From: Perkinsus marinus ATCC 50983 | Taxonomy: Eukaryota; Perkinsozoa; Perkinsida; Perkinsidae | Length of the DNA stretch: 32,453 nt | NCBI RefSeq assembly: GCF_000006405.1 | Contig: NW_003214508.1 | Location: 637,232-669,684, forward strand | Direction: 5' to 3' | In this document: positions 1 through 9,735 of the stretch, in pieces | How positions within the stretch are numbered: the first letter of the stretch is position 1 | Layout of the letters: the number at the start of each line of letters is the position of its first letter | Notes under the pieces: model-generated | Seen by the model: only the letters and a program-made list of their open reading frames with translations | The model's database searches: none | Told to the model about the DNA's origin: nothing | Position numbers and translations under genes: made by a program

Positions 1-403
1 CAGCAACCAGACCGAATGTAATAGTGGCACTGACAGCTTGGCTGAAATGGGCCGTTGCAGATTCCTTGAAGATCCTCACTACGGAATCATCTCCGAAATG
101 TAGTGTACAAGTTTCTCCCTCCCTGCAAGCTTCAGGGCTGCATTCATAACAACCGAAGATGATGTCCTTGCACCTCCCTGGATGACCCTTCTCATACCAA
201 TGCTTCCAGAGGAAGAACGTTATGGGGGCGCCGGTGTCAATGAGACCATAGACATTGTGGCTACCGAGTGTTACTTTTCCAACTAGGGCATACACATCGG
301 CATCTTTCGTGACCTTCTCATATAATATAGGAACCCTTATGAGAGATCCCACTACACCTGATAATAGGTAGAGAGGGAAAAGTGGAGAACGGAATATGTC
401 CAT
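1..403 (-). CDS. Pepsin-like (A1 family) aspartic protease homologue, N-terminal part
   Basis: The frame is open from an ATG at 403 and runs off the left edge (about 134 codons). The start MDIFRSPLFPLYLLSGVVGS is a good signal peptide. It is followed by a beta-strand region and the motif YGLIDTGAPITFF at about residues 57-69, the catalytic Asp loop of pepsins (DTG with Ala in the fourth place). A cysteine pair in FGCYECSPEAC and LHFGDDSVV, which aligns with the pepsin YGDGS flap region, follow. Expected role: secreted or vacuolar peptidase. Whether it is active cannot be judged, because the second catalytic Asp lies outside the window. The same frame stays open upstream to a TGA near 613, so about 70 more codons could be read before the chosen ATG. 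I chose the ATG because the signal peptide starts there. It lies upstream of, and transcribes away from, the LINE-bearing spacer. Confidence 0.72.
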   Translation of the reverse strand, partial: MDIFRSPLFPLYLLSGVVGSLIRVPILYEKVTKDADVYALVGKVTLGSHNVYGLIDTGAPITFFLWKHWYEKGHPGRCKDIIFGCYECSPEACREGETCTLHFGDDSVVRIFKESATAHFSQAVSATITFGLVA

Positions 404-800
404 CTCAGGTTGGAAATAAGCTACAAGACATAAATCCAGGTTCACGGATAATGCTATTACTTCTAACTGAACTGTAGCGTCTTCTTGATCAAGCCAATCA
501 CCTCTGGTGAACAACCCAACATTGGCATCGGCACTAGATGATGAGTTAGTCACCAGAGGATGTTCACAACCCGCTATCGAAATCCAAACATATCCCGATG
601 CTACTGTATGATCTCACACTTAGATTCTCACTATCGTCGTTCATAATACCGAGCTAATATCAACCCGAATCTAAGGTAGAAGTAAGGTAAGAGTATCGAT
701 GTAATAGAGAGACGAAAGAGAATCTTAGGAGAGATTCGATAAGGGGTAGGTTCGGGTGCGAGGCCCACATGTCACGTGTACGCACGTCGCACGTACTGTG

Positions 801-842
801 ACGGTCACACTCGCTCTGCGTCGCACGAGCGAGTGTGACCGT
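801..842. repeat. Inverted repeat, 16-bp arms
   Basis: Perfect inverted repeat: left arm ACGGTCACACTCGCTC at 801-816, right arm at 827-842, loop of 10 nt. The right arm leads straight into a direct repeat of GTGACCGTAGTGTGAC at 835-850 and 856-871 (21-bp period). Function unknown; it may be a protein-binding array or the end of a small mobile element. Confidence 0.8.
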
Positions 843-975
843 AGTGTGACGGAGCGTGACCGTAGTGTGACCGCACGAGGGAGTATAGAGAAATAAAGAA
901 GTCAGGGCAGACACGATCACCGTTGGATGGGACTACCTAGTGATAGCGGAGCTACCACTACGACAGGGCTCGCAG

Positions 976-1058
976 ATTTCATGAAATGTTGCTGCTGAAA
1001 TTTCAAAGGCGAAATTTCACGTGAAATGTCACTGAAATTTGAAATTCCGTGAAATTCA
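976..1058. repeat. Cluster of short palindromes around AAATTTC/GAAAT
   Basis: Perfect palindromes ATTTCATGAAAT (976-987), TGAAATTTCA (996-1005) and TTTCACGTGAAA (1015-1026) lie within 50 bp. Further GAAATT/AATTTC units run to about 1058. They share a GAAA half-site in both orientations. They could be operator-like sites or a degenerate simple repeat. Confidence 0.7.
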
Positions 1059-1275
1059 GAGTTTTTGGGCGCGCGTGTTCGCGCACGTATCATGGTGATT
1101 CTCTGTGACAATTCACGTTGCTCCGCAGAGTGTATTTTGTATCTCGCTCACCCTGCAGGAACGCTCAATCAAGAAACGCATGGATAAGCTCCCATAGGTT
1201 TAGCGCCTCAACGCGGCGTGGGAGTGTTAGCACGAAGCTAAACCGAACATACCGTGCTCGACTATCACCCTACGG

Positions 1276-1800
1276 GTGGTGACTGAGTGGCGGCTGAGTA
1301 TCCCATCCTCTCTCTTCCCGTTGATAAAGGACCCTACATCGGTACCCTCATTTTCGTCACCTCGGAGGTCTACTAATTCTTCCTTGACAATCATCTCTTA
1401 TAATATCAATGGCCTGTTTACTGGTAAACTTGAGCTGCAGAGATATATTGCTCGAGCTACACCACATGTGGTATGTCTTCAAGAAACTTTTCACGGTGAG
1501 GAATCACGGTTAAGGTTTCGTAATTACAATGTCGAGCACATGCTTGCGACTCATTTACCCTCTACTGGACAGCGGTCACAACAAGGCCGTAAAAGTGGTG
1601 GTCTGGTCACTCTCGTACGTAAAGATATTAAATACAATACAAGCTTTTCTTACACATTAGCAGATACTGACTTTCATTTTTGCATGCTAGCAATCATTGT
1701 CAATGATACAACACAATCTCCTGAGGAGCTATACTGTATAGCTCGTGTTCTTTGTAGAGGCTGGCACAGAAAAACTGCGATGCAGTTTTTCCTCCGCTAG
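1276..1800 (+). mobile_element. LINE (non-LTR retrotransposon) fragment: AP-endonuclease-like domain
   Basis: The translated frame carries the start of an endonuclease/exonuclease/phosphatase (EEP) domain as found at the N-terminus of LINE ORF2. Seen are SYNINGLFTGKLELQRYI (the SxNxxGL strand with the metal-site Asn), VVCLQETFHGEESRLR (QET, the catalytic Glu) and GGLVTLVRKDIKY. This matches the order in L1/CR1/RTE-type endonucleases. The frame ends at 1800, long before the rest of the endonuclease, and no reverse transcriptase follows, so the copy is truncated. From about 1745 the translation loses similarity at a perfect hairpin (1770-1790), perhaps an insertion or deletion junction. The upstream boundary is not defined. 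A related fragment lies at 15455-15789. ORF2-type gene, inactive. Confidence 0.75.
1770..1790. repeat. Perfect hairpin, 9-bp arms, 3-nt loop
   Basis: AAAAACTGC at 1770-1778, loop GAT, and GCAGTTTTT at 1782-1790. It sits where the LINE endonuclease similarity ends. The right arm ends in a T run, so it resembles an intrinsic-terminator shape, but no such role is known for this kind of genome. Confidence 0.7.
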
Positions 1801-2621
1801 TGGACAAAAATCATATAGAGACTACGGCGTCTCCACTACTTTCGATCAATCCACGTAGCTAACAAGGCCGGGATACTCTATCAAACTTTGTGGCCGTAGA
1901 CCGCGAGTCCTGCTGCTGGCCATGCTTTACAAAGGTCGGCCTTGGCCCCAGGCCCTCGGGGTATGCGCCATAACTCTCTTCCTCTCGCGGTTACACGCAC
2001 ATCCGGCAAATCCACCACCAATGTCTTTCCAGAAAACATCATCCAAGACAACCCTCGTACACCCCGATCCATGCCAGTACTCTCTTCTCAAAATCCTGGC
2101 TTTCAAACAGAATTGGTACCCAACTCGAATTTCGAGCAACCCCTACTACACCAACACAAAACAATGAATGTTTGCAGCACATAGCGACAGTATTGACAAT
2201 ATTCATCATAGCTGCTTTCGGCAGTCGCTCTCATCGCGAAAATAATAACACTTATGCGACGTAAAAGAAGGCCACGCCATCACCACCCCCGTGGGCGACT
2301 ATCATCGCAGGAGTAGCTCAAGTGCAAACCATTGCAACGGTAAGTAGAGAAAAATAAACCAGTATAATTTTAGTGTTGGTAGTAATGAGTACAGCAGCAT
2401 TGCAGAGGATTGCATTCAAGTGTTGATACTCCTGGTAGTAGTGATGTCGCGGAAGGTGAAGTCTAGTTAACATACCTCTGTCGTTACGGATCTACATAGC
2501 CTGCTTCACTATTGCTGCTGAGTGTCATCAGCTGCTGCTACAGCAGAGGTATCCTTAGGGGCCTCGGCCTCGGTGCTTTCAGCGGCCTAAATTGACATCA
2601 CTATTTACTAACGATAACTCA
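1801..2621. other. Gene-free stretch, possible further LINE debris
   Basis: No gene supported. Several short overlapping frames exist at 1922-2290. One of them reads a hydrophobic run HIATVLTIFIIAAFGS near 2180-2230, but none is long or recognisable. It could be decayed element DNA downstream of the endonuclease fragment. The 3' end of the MORN gene abuts at 2622. Confidence 0.5.
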
Positions 2622-4149
2622 TCAAGGCAATACATGAGGAGGTCCTAGCCAGCGCACTCTGTGACCGTCGTCCCACTCGCCTTCCCGAACCTGAACCGGA
2701 ACTTCAACAGTTTTGGGTATCACCAGAAATTACCTCTCCCTTAGCCGTTCGATAGATGCCACGTCCATTCTGCTTGCCGGCCTTCCAGCCTCCTTCATAT
2801 CTTAAAGGAAGAGCCAACATGAAAGAACCAACAATGATAGTCACTAACCTTACCGGCGCCCATCCGGCCATGTGAATACGCCTTGACCATCCTTCTGGTC
2901 ATTCACGTACTGCCCTTCATATCTAACATGTGAGTAGTGCAAGTGTAAAGATTTAAGCATAAGCAGAGTAATACTACTTCCGTCCATCGACCCAGATGAA
3001 TGTTCCCTTGCCGTGCATACGATTGTCTTTCCATTCACCTTCATACTTGCGGCCATCACCTTATGAACAACATCGTAGGTTTGCCTCAAGCGATAGTTAT
3101 AGTACCCCAACTATAGGTTCCATAGCCTTCTATGTCATTGTTTACAAAAGAGCCCTCATAAACAGAGTTATCCGTCCAGGAGAATCGTCCATGGCCATCC
3201 TAAAGAGTACACAGTAAAACTGATAGTAGCAACCTAATTCACCAACCTTCTTGCCGTTCTTGTACTCTCCTTCATACGTAGCTCCATCAGGCCAGTCCTC
3301 ACGACCAAAGCCATCTTGCTTATCATCTTTCCACTGCCCTGTATACCTACATCAATAGTCCCTTAAGTAGGCTTCAGTTCTACTACTTGCTGCCGTCGGC
3401 GTGATAGTAAGTACCCTGACCATCCGCCTTGTCGTCCTTCCACTCACCATCGTAGATATCACCATCAGCATGAGTGAACTTGCCTACCCCAATAGGCTAT
3501 TAACAATCTGAGTTGTTACGATGGCGCTTACCCTTTCCACAAGCCTTGTCGCTTTTCCATTCCCCTTCGTACTTGGCGCCATCGGGCCATACTTGTACTC
3601 CAAATCCATCGCGAGAGTTGCCTGTCCACTCACCGGTATATCTACAGGGGGGGAGGTTGTGAGAAAGTACACAAGGCGAAGGTGACAATTACATGGCACC
3701 GTTTTCACACTTGAAAGGCGCCCTCTTCTCACGAGCAGTACCTCCTGCTGCTACTTCACCGTTCGCGGCACCTGAGAAGGGCAGAGCACCTCAACAAAAG
3801 CCACAGCTGGAAGCCATGAGCATGCGGGATCGCAGTCCTACTGTTATCAGCAGCAGCAGCAGTGGCCGAGGAGGCACCACCTTGTCGCTGATCAGCAGCA
3901 GCAGCACCTGAAGCAGCCGTGTCCCCTGGGAAGTAGCTAGTGCTCGCCGCCGCCGGGGGCTACTACTGCTAGTGTCGCGTTGTGAGAGTTACCTGCTGCG
4001 TTCGCCGCCGCCGCTGCTCCCGCTGAGGCATCCTGAGTAGCCGCGGCACCAGCAGTCTCCTTGGGTGGCCTTGTAGGCGCTGATGCTGCGCCGTCAGTAG
4101 GCTCTTGAGGTGTCTCGTGTTTGCTACCGAGGCAAGCGCAATTTCCCAT
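2622..4149 (-). CDS. MORN-repeat protein with N-terminal acylation motif
   Basis: Eleven-exon model, 335 aa, total coding length divisible by three. Exons (plus coordinates): 3993-4149, 3842-3925, 3693-3771, 3532-3641, 3387-3483, 3247-3346, 3106-3199, 2978-3059, 2854-2922, 2734-2800, 2622-2690; introns are 40-70 nt. The start MGNCACLGS is a textbook myristoylation plus palmitoylation signal, implying attachment to membranes. An Ala-rich low-complexity region covers about residues 15-105. Then eight MORN units follow, for example [71 protein letters not shown] and YEGGW. MORN proteins organise membranes and cytoskeleton, as at alveolate pellicles and basal complexes; that role is inferred. One donor is GTTGGT rather than GTAAG-like. 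It shares a 660-bp divergent upstream region with GRP94. Confidence 0.88.
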
Positions 4150-4810
4150 TGATAAAACGCTTTGAAATTAATGTAACAGAGGAATACCTCTACTGTGAAG
4201 AGAAACGATCACGAGCTGGCAAACACGATCGACTTCACTATAGAGTTATAACGCTTTCACTAGCAGAGTACTAGTGAGGGGAAAGTCAGAGAAACAAGTG
4301 CAGGTCTAGAACCGTCGACTGCCTCGGGTCACTCGTCGTGAGAGAAAGCATTCCCGACAAATCACACAATTTGAGATGGCGCTAGATAACTCTATTTCTA
4401 ATTTTACCGTTCATCCAGATGAATGAGAAGAGTGCTGCTATCGATGTTGATTGGAAGAAGTGTTCGAGTGCAAGTGCCGACACACCTAAGTAAAAAATCA
4501 GCAATAAGGCTAGTTTTATATTATCGAGCTAGTCACGTAAATAGTTGTTTCCGACTAGTTGGTCACCTCTACTAAAAACATAAAACGCAGGTTGATCTGC
4601 CGAAGTCGGATGTGCTCCCTAGTCTATAGACTCCATCCGAAACAAATTTGTTGGTATCGCTTACGATGGCGTAGCGAGATTAACATTCCCCGAGTGCGTG
4701 CTAAAAGATATCTGGGAAAAGATATGTTCACGGCGATTAACGATTGCACGTCTGTCTACTATCATGACGATTCAGCCGTGGCCGTAAAGTTTTATCCATT
4801 TTTTGCGTGT
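4150..4810. promoter_or_regulatory. Divergent intergenic region between MORN gene and GRP94
   Basis: The two start codons face away from each other across 661 bp, so both promoters must lie here. I identify no TATA box, stress element or other site with confidence. An open frame (4559 onward) runs in frame into GRP94, but the signal peptide argues against using it as coding sequence. Confidence 0.5.
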
Positions 4811-7800
4811 ATGCGCTTCCAACGATTATTCGCCGTCCTATTACTACCCCTTGTGGCAGTTTTCGCCGAGGAGAAAGCTTGTACGTCCTACTCGTGGGTT
4901 TGATCTATCCCTACCGCCTTACCTCATTTCAGCTGTCGGTAGCACCCAGGACCTCGCCGCTGAGTACGAAGACCATGCCGAGAAGCATGAGTTCCAAGTA
5001 GGGCTTATCGAGGTTGTTGCTGACAGTAAGCGAATCTCAATTGTAGGCTGAAGTGAGCAGGTTGATGGACATCATCATAAATTCTCTTTACACCCATAAA
5101 GAGGTTTTCCTCCGCGAGCTCATCTCCAACGCCAACGATGCTCTCGAGAAGGCGAGGTGGGCTGCGCTGTCTTGGCGCTCTTCGATCGTACTTAGTGCCA
5201 ACTCAGGTACAACAGTCTTCAAGACCCCGATTATTTGAAGGAGAAACCCGAGTTGGATATCAAGATCGACTACGATGAGAACGCCAACACGTTGACTATC
5301 ACCGATTCGGGTGTTGGTATGACTAAGGCCGACCTCATTAACAATCTCGGTACTGTTGCCAAGTCCGGTACCAGCAACTTCCTCGAGGCCATGGCCGAGG
5401 GTGGTGAGATGCTCCAGCTTGTGCGCAAGCCTTATGATGTTATGTAGGTTCGGACGCCAATCTGATTGGGCAATTCGGTGTTGGTTTTTACTCGGCTTTC
5501 CTTGTCGCGGATAAGGTTTCTGTCGCGTCTAAGAATAACGACGACCCCGAGCAGCACATCTGGGAGTCTAGTGCAGACGCTAGTTTTTCTGTGGGCCCTG
5601 ATCCACGTGGTGACACTCTAGGCCGTGGAACTGAGATTACGCTTCACCTCAAGGAAGATGCCCACGAGTATCTCGAGGAGGTAAGGAACTTGCTCCTTTT
5701 ATAATATACGATGCGTCGCGTCGCGAAACACTCTCAACGGTTGCTTTCGCCTTGCTTGGAGTTGTAGATTTGCCATTTCAGAGCCGCCTGAAGGACCTTG
5801 CCACGAAGTACTCCCAGTTCGTTCCTTACTCCATCTCGTTGAAGACCAAAAAGGAGGTTGAAGCCGATCTCGATGAGGACGAGGAAGAGTCTGATGAATC
5901 CCAGAAGGAGGACTCTGACGTTAGTGGAACAATCAAGTGCAAAATATGTTACCTATGTCACCTCAGGTCGAGGTTAAGGAGGAAGATGAGAGCGAGGAAG
6001 AGGATAAGGAGAAGGAAAAGACTAGGAAGAAGCAGACTGTGTACGACTACGAGCAGGTGAGGTCACCGCCTGTAGTAACAGCTGGAGGCGATCGTGCTAT
6101 TTGTAGGTTAATACTCAGAAGGCGCTCTGGCTGAGAAACAAGGAGGATATTACGGACGAAGACTATGAGCAGTTCTATATGGTAGGCTGGCATGGAGGCA
6201 CACGGATGCAGACTCGTTATCTCGGTGCATCACAGGCGATCGCTAAGGACCATGCGGGGCCACTGGCCTATACGCACTTTAGTGCTGAAGGAGAGATCGA
6301 ATTCAAGGCTATTCTATTTGTTCCTAAGAGGACTCCTTACAACTTCATGCAGAACTACTGGGAGAAGAAGTCTGAGATCAAGCTATACGTGCGCCGTGTA
6401 AGTCGTCGTTGTCATTCTACTGTATATACTGTCCGGAATGTAAGCATGGTCGGGATTGCTCCATTTGTTAGGTTTTGGTTGCTGATAAGTTCGACGAACT
6501 TCTTCCTCGTTACCTCAATTTCATCACAGGTGTTGTTGATTCTGATGATCTTCCTCTCAACGTGAGCAGCCTCTTCCTCGTTCAATCGAAACTGATGCTT
6601 TTTTATAGGTGTCGCGTGAGCAGCTCCAACAGAACAAGATTTTAAAGGTCATCTCGAAGAAGCTAGTACGGAAGGTTTTGGAGATGATCAAGAAGTTGGC
6701 TATGGTACCGGTTCGTACCACGCTGAGAGTCCTCTTCATGTCTCTGCTAGGAAGACGAGAAATTGAAGGCAGAGCAGGCTAAGGTTGACGAGGCCGCTGA
6801 GACGGAGGAGAAAGATAAATCTTCGAAGGACAAGGAGACCGACTGGGGTGAGGCAAGCAGTAAGCGAGCATGCCAGTCAGGTGTGATTCACTTAGATAAG
6901 TTCTATTCGTCATTCGCGGATAACCTCAAGCTGGGCTGCTTCGAAGATGACGCTAACCGATCGAAGATTGCGAAGTTGTTGCGTTTCAGGACGACCAAAA
7001 GTGGCGATAAGTCCATCTCCCTGGACAAGTGATGAAACGTGAATATACGTTGTTATGTACGGTATTCGCTTGTTTCAGGTATATTGAAAATATGGACGAG
7101 AACCAGGACTCGATCTATTACATGAGTGGCGATTCTATCGACGTACTAGAGACCAGTTCATGTTTCACGATGTCAACTGGACTCTTCTCGCCAGGTTATG
7201 GTGAAGAATCCCTCGCTGCAGATCTTCAACAAAAAGGGTATCGAAGTGCTGCTCCTCGACAACCATTTGGATGAGCCTTGTAAACACTCTTACAACGAAT
7301 GAGTGTTGACATTATGGGATTGATTATATAGGCATGCAGCGTCTCACTGATTACGATGGCAAGAAGCTTGTTTCGATTCAGAAGGCTGATGTGAAGCTCG
7401 AGGAAACCGAGGACGACAAGAAGCGTTTCTCAAAACTCCAGAAGATGTATCGTCCTCGGTCGTAGTTGGTTTAGTTATTCCTGAGTGTGCAAGGTACAAG
7501 CCGTTGACGAAGTGGTATAAGGACATCTTAACGAAGGCCTCTGAGAAGGACCCTCAAGCCAACTATAACTACGGTGTGGAGAGTGTCAAAATCTCCAAGC
7601 GTCTTGTTGATGCTCCCTGTGTTGTCGTCTCGGATCAGTTCGGGTGGGTTCGGTCGCTGAGAATGACATTGGTATGATTTGTGGATTGATGTTAGGTACA
7701 CGCCTCAGCAGGAGAGGGTGGTGAGAGCTCAGTCTTTCCAGGATAAGACCCAACTTAATATGATGATCGGTCGTCGTACATTAGAACTCAATCCGGATCA

Positions 7801-8332
7801 TCCGGTTATCAAGGACCTCCTCGTGAAGGTATGGTTAACCGCTCTCTAATTTATAACCTCATCATCTCGTTGTAGGTTAACGAGGACAAGGCGGATACAA
7901 ACGCTGAAGACACTGCTGTTGTACTTTTCCAAGCGGCAATGCTCGACTCTGGATACGAGATTCTCGATCCTCATACGCTCGTGAAGAAGGTGATCGATGG
8001 TTGGTATGCTTGTGGCGCCTATTTACTCTGCTGTACAGGTGTACTCTCTCATGAGTCAGTCGCTCGGCGTTGATCCCAACACCCCTGTGGCCGAAGTACG
8101 ATGTGAATCAGTGTGGTTGTTAGGGAGTATTGTTGGTGCAGGTGGAAGTACCCGAGGATGAAGAGGAGGTCGAGGAGCCGCCAGCTGAGGAGGAAAGTGA
8201 CGACTCTACAACTATAGGAGAAGAGGAAGAACTCGAACCTGACAACGAAATGTCGAAGGTAAATCGAGGAGTCTATCATGATGTTTCGATTGGCTTGGTG
8301 TTCGTTAGGAGTCGGAGGATGAAGAGTTGTAA
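4811..8332 (+). CDS. HSP90B1: Endoplasmin, ER-resident HSP90 (GRP94)
   Basis: 22-exon model, 807 aa, all phases consistent. Exons: 4811-4880, 4933-4997, 5047-5156, 5207-5400, 5448-5680, 5782-5919, 5967-6056, 6107-6181, 6236-6397, 6472-6561, 6609-6704, 6751-6847, 6896-7028, 7079-7142, 7195-7279, 7332-7458, 7494-7643, 7696-7828, 7876-7989, 8039-8095, 8142-8258, 8309-8332. A signal peptide ([20 protein letters not shown]) leads into the GHKL ATPase: [13 protein letters not shown] (catalytic Glu about 69, Mg-binding Asn about 73), DSGVGMT and [19 protein letters not shown]. An acidic charged linker (about 250-300), [12 protein letters not shown], and [10 protein letters not shown] (middle-domain catalytic Arg about 412) follow. 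The end is EDEEL, a KDEL-like ER-retention tail. Role: ATP-driven folding of secretory proteins in the ER. The 35-nt intron at 7459-7493 is the smallest and least certain. Confidence 0.95.
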
Positions 8333-9735
8333 GTTTGTGGAGAATGATATGAGCGTGATGTCACCCTTATAAGTAAAGACCGTTTTGGGCAGGTGTAACT
8401 CTGTGCATCAGGGTTTAAACCAGGGCGCCGTTTTTCTGTTGGATGGTGTAGCGTTCAGTGGGTTGAATTGTATACTGTATATCTACGGCAAATTATATGC
8501 ATGTGGTGTCTAAACCGCAACTCTTCGGCCAAACGCCTGTGGAAGATGGAAGTATTCACAATAGAGTCGCAGTTCTTCCCTAGAGGTAGCCACAATTGCG
8601 AAAATAACTTGCGGTTAGAAGTCTTCTTATAAGTGTAGTCGTCGAGTATATCATGTTCCTTTCCTCAATGGTATGTGGATAAAAGGTACGAAGGAACTGT
8701 CAAAAGGAGCATCAACTCATGTTTGAAGAATTTGCTCCAAACTTGCTGGTTTGATTATGACTTGGTTGATTATGATGGTAACATATTTGGCTTAGATAAT
8801 GCTGTACGAGAAATTTTAGTATATTCTTGATCTTCCCTTGTACATCGTGAATTGTCGTCCAGATCGTTGGACACTGTCGTTAAGATGGTAAGCATGGCAA
8901 CAATCCCTCTACAAAACTAACCTGGCAAATTCAAATAAGAGCGCAAAATCATGTCATCGAGCCATGCATGAATGGTCAGGCATTCACTGCTGGTCGGACA
9001 ATGTGCTGCGCTTGTTTGTACGAGGGACACCTTCTGTTGTCGAGATATGATCCTGTTTTCTGCAACCCGGAATTTCTCTTGCCTTCCACGTGTATGCTTG
9101 AGACGCGGATATCGGATGTATCTAATCTCTTTCATCCGCACAATCTGTGACGTGCGTCTGTCCCCATATCATGCATGAAACAATTGTAATTATTGTAGCT
9201 TCAGTTCGGTGGGGAGGCCTGTACGTACATATACAGTAGTTATGTATTGCGATATGACCCATTCTATTGTGCGTCCGCTCTGGTACGAGCCTATCACTAC
9301 TCACTTGACGTGTATCGAGTTCTATTCTTCGGAGGTCATTATCCCTACCACTGTACGATTCGCACACATACATGGGGTTTACGCTGGCACGAACATCACC
9401 CATTCAGGTTTCCGTGTCACATGAGAAGATCTTGCACTACTATATTAGACATAATTACAACAGAACATGTTAGGCCGCTTACGACCAGGGCTACTACCCT
9501 ACGCTACGACTCACCCTGCTTGATAACAATCACCATGGATGAACCAATAATGCAACCGATCGTAATATGAGACAACGACATTCAAGCACAGTGAAGTCCT
9601 AATGCCAGACTCATGAAACGCAACCTTTCCACGGTCGGGACCCAAACAGACGTTAAATGTGAACAAGGGAAACCACAATCGTTTTCTTCTCGCTCTATCT
9701 ACTATCACTGTACTTCGTTTCTGAGAGTAGGAAGC
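8333..9735. other. 1.4-kb stretch without a supported gene
   Basis: It lies between the 3' ends of GRP94 (+) and PRP17 (-), so it should hold two terminators and 3' UTRs. ORFs of 60-107 codons occur on both strands around 8917-9570, overlap each other and show no recognisable domain. I see no repeat or RNA gene. Confidence 0.5.

Larger units (their letters stand above)
404..1275. other. Gene-free spacer with palindromic and direct repeats
   Basis: I see no convincing gene here. ORFs on both strands are short and composition-driven. The stretch contains a 16-bp-arm hairpin (801-842), a 21-bp-spaced direct repeat (835-871) and a run of AAATTTCA-type palindromes (976-1058), listed separately. 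Part of it probably holds the promoter of the pepsin-like gene; no box was identified. Confidence 0.6.

Noticed and set aside
1770-1790. Hairpin plus T run as an intrinsic terminator
   Set aside because: The genome is eukaryotic by every other sign; such terminators are not expected.
4559-4810. In-frame 84-codon extension upstream of the GRP94 start
   Set aside because: It would bury the signal peptide inside the protein; the ATG at 4811 starts an ideal signal sequence.
9247-9570. 107-codon plus-strand ORF in the GRP94-PRP17 spacer
   Set aside because: No domain, no start context, overlapping ORFs of similar size on the other strand, and Tyr/His/Thr-rich composition typical of chance reading.
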